This document shows, one piece after another, positions 35,298-43,339 of a stretch of 64,000 nucleotides of DNA. The translations under genes and the position numbers were made by a program. The DNA is from Halobacterium jilantaiense (GTDB lineage: Archaea > Halobacteriota > Halobacteria > Halobacteriales > Halobacteriaceae). The notes below the pieces were generated by a model, which made no database searches, had not been told where the DNA came from, and worked only from the letters and a program-made list of their open reading frames with translations. Every line of letters begins with the position of its first letter. Position 1 is the stretch's first letter. The stretch lies in contig NZ_FOJA01000001.1 of assembly GCF_900110535.1 (NCBI RefSeq), positions 186,001 through 250,000 on the forward strand. The letters run 5' to 3'.

Positions 35298-37085
35298 TCA
35301 GTCGTTGCGCGCCATGTACACCGCGGCGTCGCCGTCGACGGTGAGGTCGGTCACGTCGCCACTGTGCTGGAACACGTCGACGCCGTCGCCGACGAGGCCG
35401 ACGACTTTCCCGCCCTCTGCGACGTCCTCGATGGCACACCACGTGAGGCCGTCGTCGCTGGACGTGCTGTTCTCGGCGTCCCGGTTGACGTCCCCGGTGA
35501 CGGTGAACGTGTACGTGGTCACGTCGGTCGCGGACTGGCCGTCGATGACGATGGACTTCGGCAGCGAGGTGCTGTCGTCCTCGCCCGTACTCGTGTCCGT
35601 CGAGCCGTCGGGCGTGCCCGAGCCGTTGTAGTCGAACGTTCCGTCGGTGAGGTTCTCGAAGGTGGTCGTCTTCCCGTCGACGGAGACGGTGTACCCGTAG
35701 CCGTCGTCGACCACGTAGTCCGTGACCTCGCCGTCGAACTCGAAGGAGTCGAACTCGTCTGGCTTGAGGTTGTTGACCTTGATCGTGGTCGTGCCGTCGG
35801 CGTTCGTGTAGACCCTGTCGGAGTCCGGTTCCGCGTCCTCGCCGTAGTCGGCGCTCCCGGAGACGGTGACCAGCATGTCGAGGTCGCCGGGCGCGGCGTC
35901 GTCGGAAAGCGGATTCTCGGGGTCGGCGTGCACGACGAGCGTGTGGTCGTAGCTGTCCGACTCGCTCGTGCCACCCGAGCCGGTGGCGTCGCTACTAAAC
36001 GGGCCGACGTCCGGGCCGATGCCGTCGATTTCGTCGGCCGCGTCGTAGCCCGTGATTTCGGACGGTAGGGGGACCGTAACTGACTCCTCAGTGAACCCGT
36101 TGCCGTCGAAGCTCGGCTGGACCTCGCGGTTGCCGGAGCCCGCGATGGTGCAGTCCTCGATGGTGACGTCCATCTCGCCGCCGGACTTGTCCCGGACGAT
36201 GCGGCCGCCGCTGTCGTTGTAGAAGTGCGTGTTCCGGATTTCGACGGTGGAGCCGGGAGCCTCGTCGTGGAGCTCGACGAGGTCCGCGGTGCCGTCGACG
36301 TCGAGGAAGACGACGTAGCAGTTCTCGATGACGAGGTGCGCGGGGTGGCGGAGACGAATGCCTCGCGCGTGCGACCCGGCTTCGTCGTCGTGGCGCGGGG
36401 TCTCCGTGACCGCGACCAGACAGTTCCGGATGTAGGTGGTCTTCTCGCGGGGGTTCGAGGTGCCCTTCCGCTCCCAGTGGCCGACACGGATGTTCGCGAT
36501 GTTGTTGTTCACCGCGGCGACGTTCTCCATCGTCACGGGTGCTTTGTCGATGTACGCGCCGTTGTTCGCCATCCAGCCGAACGCCGAGTTGTGCACTTCG
36601 GTTCGGGAGCCGCCGTCCGGGTGGTAGAGTGCGCGGTCCTCGCTCTGGCCGCCGCCCTCGGGCCAGACGAAGCCGTCGATGACGCCGCCGGGTGCCAGAT
36701 CGATGCCCGCCTTCGGGGCGGGGTTGTCGCCGCGGACGACCACGTTCTCGAGGCGGCCGGAGACGGTTCCGTCCATCGTGTCCGAGTTCAGGTTCCAGAC
36801 GACGTCGCCCGCCTCGCCGCCGCCGGCGAGCGTGTCGCCGCTGCCGACGGAGAGGCCGTCGCCGTCCCAGTCGTACTCGCCGGCGGGAATCGTCTGGGTG
36901 CCGTCCGGGGGGAGGTAGCCGTCGAGTGACTCCTGGGCCGACGCGCGGCCGAAGAGAGAGGCAGAGCCACCGACGGTCGCCGCGGCGGCGAGGCCCTTCA
37001 CGAAGGTGCGGCGGGTGGTAGACGCGTCCTTCTCGTCGGTAGGGTGGTCGTTACGCGATTCGTCGTCGGCGTTGGGTTCCGACAT
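35298..37085 (-). CDS. Tat-exported right-handed beta-helix protein
   Basis: This protein is 595 aa from the ATG at 37085 (MSEPNADDESRNDHP). A twin-arginine signal (TTRRTFVKGLAAAATVGG) ends near ASAQES. The next 300 residues are parallel beta-helix repeats rich in Asn and Gly (LENVVVRGDNPAPKAG, TTYIRNCLVAVTETP, HLVIENCYVVFLD), as in pectate-lyase-fold proteins. The C-terminal part (about 340-595) has beta-rich segments with an Asp-rich linker. No catalytic set is evident and there is no lipobox or anchor. It is a paralogue of the product of the gene at 41191. It may act on, or be part of, the cell-surface glycan. Confidence 0.8.
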   Translation of the reverse strand: MSEPNADDESRNDHPTDEKDASTTRRTFVKGLAAAATVGGSASLFGRASAQESLDGYLPPDGTQTIPAGEYDWDGDGLSVGSGDTLAGGGEAGDVVWNLNSDTMDGTVSGRLENVVVRGDNPAPKAGIDLAPGGVIDGFVWPEGGGQSEDRALYHPDGGSRTEVHNSAFGWMANNGAYIDKAPVTMENVAAVNNNIANIRVGHWERKGTSNPREKTTYIRNCLVAVTETPRHDDEAGSHARGIRLRHPAHLVIENCYVVFLDVDGTADLVELHDEAPGSTVEIRNTHFYNDSGGRIVRDKSGGEMDVTIEDCTIAGSGNREVQPSFDGNGFTEESVTVPLPSEITGYDAADEIDGIGPDVGPFSSDATGSGGTSESDSYDHTLVVHADPENPLSDDAAPGDLDMLVTVSGSADYGEDAEPDSDRVYTNADGTTTIKVNNLKPDEFDSFEFDGEVTDYVVDDGYGYTVSVDGKTTTFENLTDGTFDYNGSGTPDGSTDTSTGEDDSTSLPKSIVIDGQSATDVTTYTFTVTGDVNRDAENSTSSDDGLTWCAIEDVAEGGKVVGLVGDGVDVFQHSGDVTDLTVDGDAAVYMARND

Positions 37086-37106
37086 GGCGCAGTAGAGCAA
37101 CGTTAC

Positions 37107-37113
37107 CTAAAAA
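37107..37113 (-). promoter_or_regulatory. TATA-like box for the beta-helix gene
   Basis: On the minus strand CTTTTTAGG lies about 22-28 nt before the ATG at 37085, a canonical leaderless spacing, unlike the ATAACAAT-type promoters of most other units in this region. Confidence 0.45.
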
Positions 37114-37418
37114 GGAATTCTGACGAGTTCGAGGTACAGAAACGGTACGTAGGCCCTACTTTGCGGCGGATATCGGCCGAATCGTTACAGAATAGTTACC
37201 ACGTAATTACCAGCCGCTGTATCGTTGTCCGACCCGCGAGTAGGGTCCGCGGAACGCCAGTAGCCACTCCCAACTCTCGGTAGGCTGTGGTGAACGCCGT
37301 GCGTCGGGAGTCGCCGAGCCGGCCGTGTCCACGGGCGTCTGGCCTGTTGGCCCGGTAGGACCGCATTACGGACGGCTCTACTGGCGAAGCACGAGCCTAC
37401 TGGCTGTGTGCGCACCCA

Positions 37419-37426
37419 ATAACAAT
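37419..37426 (+). promoter_or_regulatory. ATAACAAT promoter motif, copy 1
   Basis: ATAACAAT ends 25 nt before the GTG at 37452. It overlaps the alternative ATG at 37425, which argues that the GTG is the real start. It occupies the place of a TATA box for a leaderless transcript. Confidence 0.55.
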
Positions 37427-37451
37427 GCGCCGACCGGCGGACGCCTACGGT

Positions 37452-39056
37452 GTGACCGACCAGTCCGGCCTGCGGACGCTGCTCGTGGGGCTCGGCGGTG
37501 TCTGCGAGCGCACGCTCCGTCCGCACGTCGAGGCCGGGCGTGCGTCGACCGTCGGCGACCTGATCGCCGACGGCGCGGCCGCGTCGATGGCGTCTCAGGT
37601 GGTGCCGGAGACACACAGCGCGTGGCCGTCGCTGTACACGGGCGTGAACCCCGGCCGTCACGGCGTCTTCGGTCGGCGAGCCTTCGACGGCCGCGAGTGC
37701 TCGCGCGCGACGTTCCGGGACGTCCGCGAGCACGCGCTCTGGGAGCTGCTGGACCGCCGCGGGCGCTCCAGCGTCGTCGTGAACGTCCCCGTGACCGCGC
37801 CCCCCAGCCCGTTCGACGGTGCACTCGTGTCGGGGTGGGGCGGCCCGGACCGGCCGGCCTGCCACCCGGAGGGCGCGCTGGCGGCCCTCGACGGCATGCC
37901 CGACGACTACCGCGTGTACGTCCCCGGGGACGCCACCGGTGACGAGCGCGTGGCGTGGTCGCGTCGGCTCGCCGCCGCTCGCGCGACGGCGTTCGTCCGG
38001 CTCGTCGACCGAGTCGGCCCCGACTTCGGCTTCCTGGGGTTCCACCAGACGAAGACCGTCTTCCGGGACTGTCCCGACGACCCGAGTGCGCAGGCCGCCG
38101 TCTTCGACGCCGTCGACGACGCCGTGGCGACTGCCGTCGAGGCGACCGACCCGGATACCGTCGTGCTCGCCAGCGACCACGGGGTCGCGCCGCTGGACGG
38201 CCCGTCGTTCCGTGTCAACGATTTCCTCCACGACCGCGACCTGCTGTCGACGACGCGCGGCGGCACGGACGCGCTCCCGCCGCGGCCGGCAGCTGACTCC
38301 GGCCACGAACCGGACGGCCGGAGCCTCGGGGCGCGGCTGGCGGGGCTCGCGGCGAAGGCGGGCGCGACGAGCCAGCGCGTGGCGTCGCTCCTCGACCGCG
38401 TCGGCCTCGATGGACTCGCCGGCGGCGTCCTCCCGCGCCGAGTCGTGTGGGCGGCCACCGAGCGCGTGGACCGCGACGCGTCGGTGGCGTACGCGCGCTC
38501 CGGCGAGCGGTACGGAGTCCGCGTCAACTGCGCCGGCCGCGACCCGGACGGCGTCGTCTCGCCCGCGGAGTACCAGAGCGTGCGTTCGGACCTCGTGGAC
38601 GCGCTCCGGACCGTGCGCACGCCGGACGGTGAGCGCGTGTTCTCGGCCGTCGGACCCGCGGAGCAGTTCTTCGGCGGCCCGCACGTCGAGGCGGGCCCGG
38701 ACGTGGTGACGGTGCCGCGGCGCTTCGACGTCCACCTGGACGCGGCGTTGTGCGGCACCCAGTTCGGCGACCCCGAGAGAGCGTACGCGAACGTTCCCAG
38801 AGGGCTGCTCGCGCTCGCTGGCGACGGCGTCGACGAGTCGGCGTCCGTCTCCGAACCACACCTCTTCGACGTCGCGCCGACCGTGCTGGCGTCGCTGGGA
38901 GTCCCACCGAGTACTCGCATGGACGGGGACGTGCTCGCGCCAGTCGACACTCTGGAATCGACAGAGTACGCGCCGTTCACCGACGGGCCGCCCGGCGACA
39001 GCGGGCCGAGTCGGCGGCTGTCGCGGCCGGGGCAGCCCGACGGCGAGGAGCCCTGA
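37452..39056 (+). CDS. Alkaline phosphatase superfamily protein, possibly inactive
   Basis: This protein is 534 aa from the GTG at 37452 (MTDQSGLRTLLVGLGG). An ATG nine codons upstream lies inside the promoter motif. It has the type I phosphodiesterase/nucleotide pyrophosphatase layout: HSAWPSLYTGVNPGRHGVFG near residue 55, DFGFLGFHQTK and VLASDHGVAPLDG with the Asp-His metal pair. However, the first metal-binding Asp of the family (GLDG) is replaced by Gly (VGLGGVCERTL), and the region of the usual Thr/Ser nucleophile is atypical. A paralogue at the other side of the glycan cluster (57219-58832) keeps the Asp. It may act on a phosphorylated glycan or lipid, or be regulatory. Confidence 0.78.
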   Translation: MTDQSGLRTLLVGLGGVCERTLRPHVEAGRASTVGDLIADGAAASMASQVVPETHSAWPSLYTGVNPGRHGVFGRRAFDGRECSRATFRDVREHALWELLDRRGRSSVVVNVPVTAPPSPFDGALVSGWGGPDRPACHPEGALAALDGMPDDYRVYVPGDATGDERVAWSRRLAAARATAFVRLVDRVGPDFGFLGFHQTKTVFRDCPDDPSAQAAVFDAVDDAVATAVEATDPDTVVLASDHGVAPLDGPSFRVNDFLHDRDLLSTTRGGTDALPPRPAADSGHEPDGRSLGARLAGLAAKAGATSQRVASLLDRVGLDGLAGGVLPRRVVWAATERVDRDASVAYARSGERYGVRVNCAGRDPDGVVSPAEYQSVRSDLVDALRTVRTPDGERVFSAVGPAEQFFGGPHVEAGPDVVTVPRRFDVHLDAALCGTQFGDPERAYANVPRGLLALAGDGVDESASVSEPHLFDVAPTVLASLGVPPSTRMDGDVLAPVDTLESTEYAPFTDGPPGDSGPSRRLSRPGQPDGEEP

Positions 39057-39077
39057 CCGGGAAAACGAGTGGGCCGG

Positions 39078-39362
39078 TTACTGCCAGACCTCGACGGCTC
39101 GCTGGCTCACGCGGACCTGGACTTCCTCGTACGAGAACGTGACCACCAGATCGTCGGCGTCGGCACCGTCGAACAGGCGGTCGAGCGCGTCGGCGTCGAT
39201 GGTGTACTGGAGCGGCTCCAGGTCGGTCTGGTCGCAGTCCAGAGCGGTCGCGACCGCTCTGGAGACGGCTGCCGCTGCGCCGTCGAAGGTCGTTCGGTCG
39301 ACGGAGGAGATCTTCGTGTCCGCGCTCGGCACGTCTTCGTCGAGGTCGTGGTCGGGACTCAT
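39078..39362 (-). CDS. HalOD1 output-domain protein
   Basis: This 94-aa protein is composed mostly of a haloarchaeal HalOD1-type domain: VSRAVATALDCDQTDLEPLQYTIDADALDRLF followed by DDLVVTFSYEEVQVRVSQR. Such domains occur as single proteins or fused to receiver domains and are thought to mediate signalling output. The sequence is soluble and acidic. It stands alone between the phosphatase-like gene and the zinc-finger gene. Confidence 0.8.
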   Translation of the reverse strand: MSPDHDLDEDVPSADTKISSVDRTTFDGAAAAVSRAVATALDCDQTDLEPLQYTIDADALDRLFDGADADDLVVTFSYEEVQVRVSQRAVEVWQ

Positions 39363-39435
39363 CAGTAAATCGGCCAGTTGTCAGTGGTAACGCGCTCTCC
39401 GGTAAATATTCCCGGGATCCGGCGGTGTTCGTCGC

Positions 39436-39612
39436 TCAGTCGCTCCAGGCGTGGCGCGCGTCCACGGTCCCGTCGGCGTTCGAGGCGGCACCGTCGTCGA
39501 GCTCCGCGTTCGGCACACAGCTCATGCAGTTGTGGACGGTGTCCTGGTTGTCCCCGAACACCTTGGCGAACTGGACTGTCACGTGGCTCCCGCAGTTTCT
39601 ACACTGAGGCAT
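39436..39612 (-). CDS. Small double-CxxC zinc-ribbon protein (58 aa)
   Basis: This short gene runs from the ATG at 39612 to TGA 39436-39438. The product starts MPQCRNCGSHVTVQFAKVFG and has two CxxC pairs (Cys4/Cys7 and Cys29/Cys32) that should bind one zinc. It closely follows the haloarchaeal DUF7563-type pattern of MPxCxxCGSHV with an aromatic FxxVF segment. It is a probable nucleic-acid or protein-binding adaptor with unknown target. Confidence 0.8.
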   Translation of the reverse strand: MPQCRNCGSHVTVQFAKVFGDNQDTVHNCMSCVPNAELDDGAASNADGTVDARHAWSD

Positions 39613-39961
39613 CGTAGAACAACGCGCCCGCCACTGGTTTGGTTATACACCCCCGAATGCGCCGCAGGACGGGGTTACGGCGTCTCACGGCCGTCCAGCG
39701 CGCCCCGGTAACGGTCGCTATGGCGCTGCTTGGCAGCCATTCGACGGGTGCTAACCACCCAATAACCAAGCCATCGAGGGCCGTTCGGAAAGACGCCCCT
39801 ACCCGAGACCGCGGCGCTGCGCGCCGCTGGCAGCCGTCGAGCGGAGGTGGCGGCGACCCCAGCGCGGTCGAGTAGCGTCGGGCCGATTCTCGTAGCCGAG
39901 TTATTACAATGCCGTCTCGCAGCGTGGTGCCTGTAGCGGCCAGACGGCCGCAGATTCACCA
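39613..39961. other. Intergenic region without recognised genes
   Basis: No convincing coding frame is seen in these 349 bases. TTATTACAAT (39901-39910), just before the PRC-barrel gene, is A/T-rich and contains TTACAAT. With 51 nt to the ATG at 39962 it would give a leader of about 25 nt if it is the promoter. Confidence 0.45.
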
Positions 39962-40198
39962 ATGGCACGAGCATTCAGAGACAGCGACGAAGGCATGAAA
40001 GTAGTGACCAGCGACGGCGACGAAATCGGGACAGTCGCGGAGGTACACGGGGACAAAGCGCACGTGACGCCGGAGTCCGGACTGGGCGAGAGCATCCGGC
40101 AGCGACTCGGCTGGGGGGACGACGACAACGACACGTACGAGCTCTCGCACAGCCGCGTGCAGTCGTTCTCCGGGAACAAGATTCACCTCCAGGACTGA
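39962..40198 (+). CDS. PRC-barrel-like small protein
   Basis: This 78-aa acidic protein has a PRC-barrel-type opening: MKVVTSDGDEIGTVAEVHGDKAHVTPE, the same short beta-barrel pattern found in haloarchaeal PRC-barrel and DUF2171-like proteins. The C-terminal half (LGWGDDDNDTYELSHSRVQSF) is also typical. Such proteins bind RNA or protein partners or act in stress; the specific role is unknown. Confidence 0.75.
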   Translation: MARAFRDSDEGMKVVTSDGDEIGTVAEVHGDKAHVTPESGLGESIRQRLGWGDDDNDTYELSHSRVQSFSGNKIHLQD

Positions 40199-40308
40199 GT
40201 GAGAGCGGGGCACACCCGACTGTCAGACAGCGAGCGCCCCGGTAGCGGTCGCCGGCCGCGGCATGGCCGGGCGGCGACCCGACTCGGGGGCGTTCGTCCG
40301 CCTCGCGG

Positions 40309-41055
40309 TCAGCAGTTCCGTATCTCGTTTTCCACGCCGTCGAGGTGACTGAAGCCGACGACGGCCACGACCACGTCGTCGGCGGCGAGCCCGGCGATTC
40401 GCCGCCCCATCTGGCGCTCGCGGACGGCGTCGAGGACGCGCGTCGCGGGCGGCGGGTCGAACGCGCGCAGCAGCGACGTGCTGCGCTCCAGCCGGGCCGT
40501 CTCGTCGGCGGCCTGCTCGCTCGCGGGGTCGGTGGTCGCGCAGTCGTACTCCTGAGCGCGGTCGAACTCGCCGCCGAGCCAGCGCGCCGGGACGCCGGCG
40601 GCCCGGAGTCGGTCGCGGGCAGCGTGCGCGCCGATGCGAGCCAGGCTCCGGAGCGTGCCGGCGACGGCCGACGGGCCGGGCTTGTCGTCGGCCAGCACGG
40701 CCGCGAGCGACGACAGCGTTCCTCGGCTGGGCGCGTCGACGCCGACGACGTCGGCATCTCCGGCGGCGGCGACGGCTGCAGTCATCTCGCCGCCGGTCGC
40801 GTCGCCGGCCCGCGCGTGCGAAGCAAACACCGGTGTGACCGCGTCGGGTGCTTCGAGCGCGACCACGCCCGGGTCGAGGGCGGCGACGGTGCGTCGGGCG
40901 CGGTAGACACTCGCTGGGTGGTCGTGGACGACGCCGACGAGGACGACCGGCTCCGGCGTCGCGTCGACAAGCCGAACGTACTGTCCGTCGAGTCGCGGGT
41001 CGTCGCCGGCGAGACCGTCGAGCCGGCGGCGGAGCGGTGGGTTGTCTGTCGTCAC
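40309..41055 (-). CDS. TraB/GumN-like family protein
   Basis: This 248-aa protein resembles the TraB/PrgY/GumN (EreA-like) fold. The N-terminal VVLVGVVHDHPASVYRARRT carries the GxxH-type motif and PGVVALEAPD the acidic strand. The C-terminal VRERQMGRRIAGLA and VVAVVGFSHLDGV carry the Arg and second GxxH-like motif. Unlike archaeal TraB homologues it lacks a C-terminal set of membrane helices. It may be a metal-dependent hydrolase, with substrate unknown. It is divergent from the lipoprotein gene of the glycan region. Confidence 0.65.
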   Translation of the reverse strand: MTTDNPPLRRRLDGLAGDDPRLDGQYVRLVDATPEPVVLVGVVHDHPASVYRARRTVAALDPGVVALEAPDAVTPVFASHARAGDATGGEMTAAVAAAGDADVVGVDAPSRGTLSSLAAVLADDKPGPSAVAGTLRSLARIGAHAARDRLRAAGVPARWLGGEFDRAQEYDCATTDPASEQAADETARLERSTSLLRAFDPPPATRVLDAVRERQMGRRIAGLAADDVVVAVVGFSHLDGVENEIRNC

Positions 41056-41153
41056 GGGAAGTGGTCGAGGACGACCGTTGGCCTCGTTATCGGCTGTGCC
41101 TACTTACGTTTCCCGGCGGCGTACGGTCGACTTACCGGGTGCTGTCGCCCTCC

Positions 41154-41161
41154 ATAACAAT
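41154..41161 (+). promoter_or_regulatory. ATAACAAT promoter motif, copy 2
   Basis: ATAACAAT, preceded by C, ends 29 nt before the ATG at 41191. Confidence 0.55.
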
Positions 41162-41190
41162 CCCCTCCGGATGTCTGAGTCCGGACGATA

Positions 41191-42612
41191 ATGCGACGCC
41201 GGAAATTCCTGGCCGCCGCGGCAGCGGCCGCCACAGTCGGACTCGCCGGGTGTGGCGACCGCAGTCAGGACACGACGACCCCGGAGGGCGGTCCGTCGCG
41301 GCCGACCGACCAGCCGCCGAGCACACAGCCCACGCAGGGCGAGCAGGGCCCGTACCCCGCTTCGATGGCCGAGGAGTGGGGACTGGACCGGGTCGTGAAC
41401 CTCGCCACGGAGGGCGCTGACCAGTCCGGCGCTCGGGAGACCGCCGACTACTTCGACGACCACCTCCGGGACGGCACCCTCGTCTACCTCCCGCCGGGTC
41501 GCTACAGGCTCGGCCGGACGGTGCGGGCGGACGGCGGCCGAGTCGGTGTGGTGGGAGAGAACGCGACCATCGTCCCGCCCGACGGCTTCGACGGCACCCT
41601 GTTCGCGTTCGGCTACCCGGAGACGCTCTCGGACGTGGTCATCGAGGGTCTGACCTTCGACTTCCGCGCCGAGAACACCGGTGCGCGGCCGCTGTACGCG
41701 ATGGCGAGCGACCGCATCGCCGCCCGCGAAATCGAGGTCAGGGGCGAGGTCGACGTCGAGCAGGACCAGTTGCGCTTCGACGTCACCGACCCCAAGGGGA
41801 CGGCGCTCGTCGAGGACGTGAGACTGCCGGACGGGGCGGTTCCCGGGACGGGCGTGACCGGTATGGAGGTCGGTGATCAGAACCACGGCGACCTGACGTT
41901 CGCGGACTGCCACGTCGCCGGCTTCCCGGACAACGGCCTCTACGCGAACCCGCCGGAGGGCGAGGTGTCCGTCCTCGGCGGCTCCTACCTGAACAACGGC
42001 ATCTCGGGCGTCCGCATCGAGACGAGAGACGCCAGCGTCGTCCGCGGCGTCCACGTGCGCTGTGACGACGGCAGCGGGGCCGGGGAGAACATGCGCGGCA
42101 TCCGGCTGCGCAGCGGCGAGTCGCTGCTCGTCGAGGACTGCCTCGTGGAGATGCTGGAGGTCACGTCCAGCGACGGCGGCATCGTGTTCTCCTCGGAGCT
42201 CGGGTCCGCGACCGTCCAGAACTGCCAGGTGCGCGTGGACGCCGACGACATCAACGCCATCCGCATCAAGAGCCCGGGCGACGGCACCGCCGACGACGCA
42301 CACCACGGGCCGTTCCGCTGTGAGAACGTCCTCGTGACGGGGAACGCCGCGGGCGGGGCGGCCGTCGCGGCGGCGAACCGTCAAGGCTGCGAGTTCTCGA
42401 ATCTCTGCGTCCACCAGCCCGGGCAGCGCCGGGACGGCATCGTCGCCGAGAACGTCCACGGCGAAGTACACGACTCCTACGTCTCGGTCACCGGGACGCC
42501 GCTGTCGTTCTCGGGCTCGTCCATCAGCCGGAAGAACGTCGTCGTCGACCGGTCGCCGGAGAACAGCGACGATGACGTCCAGCGTCGCTGTTCCGTACCG
42601 TCCGGAGAGTAG
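41191..42612 (+). CDS. Tat lipoprotein with right-handed beta-helix
   Basis: This 473-aa protein starts MRRRKFLAAAAAAATVGLAGCG: a Tat signal and lipobox with Cys21, so it should be a surface lipoprotein. The body is a parallel beta-helix with repeats such as VVIEGLTFDFRAEN, FADCHVAGFPDNGLY, GIRLRSGESLLVEDCLVEML and ATVQNCQVRVDADDI. It is a paralogue of the exported protein at 35298-37085: both contain a GIRLR segment followed by an xxVENCxV turn. It could be a glycan lyase, epimerase or structural surface protein. It precedes the sugar biosynthesis operon. Confidence 0.82.
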   Translation: MRRRKFLAAAAAAATVGLAGCGDRSQDTTTPEGGPSRPTDQPPSTQPTQGEQGPYPASMAEEWGLDRVVNLATEGADQSGARETADYFDDHLRDGTLVYLPPGRYRLGRTVRADGGRVGVVGENATIVPPDGFDGTLFAFGYPETLSDVVIEGLTFDFRAENTGARPLYAMASDRIAAREIEVRGEVDVEQDQLRFDVTDPKGTALVEDVRLPDGAVPGTGVTGMEVGDQNHGDLTFADCHVAGFPDNGLYANPPEGEVSVLGGSYLNNGISGVRIETRDASVVRGVHVRCDDGSGAGENMRGIRLRSGESLLVEDCLVEMLEVTSSDGGIVFSSELGSATVQNCQVRVDADDINAIRIKSPGDGTADDAHHGPFRCENVLVTGNAAGGAAVAAANRQGCEFSNLCVHQPGQRRDGIVAENVHGEVHDSYVSVTGTPLSFSGSSISRKNVVVDRSPENSDDDVQRRCSVPSGE

Positions 42613-42644
42613 CCAGGCGGCTGCTAACGCTGTCAAACGCGTCT

Positions 42645-42652
42645 ATAACAAT
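42645..42652 (+). promoter_or_regulatory. ATAACAAT promoter motif, copy 3 (biosynthesis operon)
   Basis: ATAACAAT lies 117 nt before the ATG at 42770, further than in the other copies. Two short frames lie in between: 42667-42702 (11 codons) and 42699-42773 (24 codons). The stop of each overlaps the next ATG, ending at the first operon gene. Confidence 0.5.
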
Positions 42653-42698
42653 GGCCTGACGCTGGCATGCACCGACAACCGCCAGCGCGGTGTTCACA

Positions 42699-42773
42699 AT
42701 GAAGGATTACTCAGCGGAAGACGCGCGTGGGACCGAGCTGACAGCAACGCAGGCCGGTCGGGGGCGGCGATGA
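42699..42773 (+). CDS. Possible 24-codon leader peptide
   Basis: This frame (MKDYSAEDARGTELTATQAG, four more residues, stop) ends in a TGA that overlaps the ATG of the acetyltransferase gene (ATGA), the same coupling used by every later gene in the operon. It could carry ribosomes to the operon start. The ATG is itself overlapped by the stop of an 11-codon frame. Chance overlap in G+C-rich DNA cannot be excluded. Confidence 0.25.
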   Translation: MKDYSAEDARGTELTATQAGRGRR

Positions 42774-43339
42774 CAGACGCCGGGACGAGCCCGGACGGCG
42801 TCCACCCGGACGCCACCGTCGGGGAAGCCGGCGACGGCGAACCGACCATCGGGGCGGACCCCACGATTCGCAGCGGGGCGGTCGTCTACGCCGACGTGCG
42901 CATCGGGGACGGATTCACGACTGGTCACGGTGCGGTCGTCCGCGAGGACACGACAATCGGGGACGACGTGCTCGTCGGTACGCACGCCGTCGTCGACGGG
43001 TCCTGTCGGCTCGGGGACGGAGTGAGCCTCCAGACCGGCGTCTACCTGCCGACCGGGACGACTGTCGGCGACCGGGCGTTCTTCGGCCCGCACGCGGTCC
43101 TGACGAACGACCCGTACCCGCTGCGCGGGGACGGCGGCCTGACCGCGCCGACCGTCGAGGCCGACGCCTCCATCGGCGCGAACGCCACCGTGTTACCGGG
43201 CGTGACCGTCGGCGAGCGCGCGTTCGTCGCTGCGAACGCCGTCGTCACCGAGGACGTGCCGCCCGAGACGCTGGCCGTCGGCGCGCCCGCCAGCCACGAA
43301 CCACTGCCGGAGCCCCTCCAGGGGCGGAACACACAATGA
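42770..43339 (+). CDS. Left-handed beta-helix N-acetyltransferase (WbpD-like)
   Basis: This 189-aa protein is made of hexapeptide repeats (IGADPTIRSGAVVYADVRIG, TIGDDVLVGTHAVV, SIGANATVLPGVTVGERA) forming a left-handed beta-helix. Closest by feel is WbpD/WlbB, which acetylates the 3-amino group of UDP-2-acetamido-3-amino-glucuronate. YLPTGTTVGDRAFFGPHAVLTNDPYP is typical of that group. The next three genes are the aminotransferase, the oxidoreductase and the 6-dehydrogenase of the same pathway, which supports this role. The start at 42770 is favoured because the reading upstream is not conserved-looking. Confidence 0.82.
   Translation: MTDAGTSPDGVHPDATVGEAGDGEPTIGADPTIRSGAVVYADVRIGDGFTTGHGAVVREDTTIGDDVLVGTHAVVDGSCRLGDGVSLQTGVYLPTGTTVGDRAFFGPHAVLTNDPYPLRGDGGLTAPTVEADASIGANATVLPGVTVGERAFVAANAVVTEDVPPETLAVGAPASHEPLPEPLQGRNTQ

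Larger units (their letters stand above)
37086..37451. other. Divergent intergenic region with spaced RTTAC repeats
   Basis: No gene is visible in these 366 bases between the divergent beta-helix and phosphatase-like genes. The first 130 bases are richer in A+T than the surroundings. At 37184, 37195 and 37206 the pentamers GTTAC, GTTAC and ATTAC recur exactly 11 bp apart on one DNA face, which suggests binding sites for a regulator. The region ends with the ATAACAAT promoter element at 37419. Confidence 0.5.

Noticed and set aside
41171-41191. Six-codon frame MSESGR overlapping the lipoprotein start
   Set aside because: It begins only 9 nt after the promoter motif, too close for a transcript start; probably a chance overlap.
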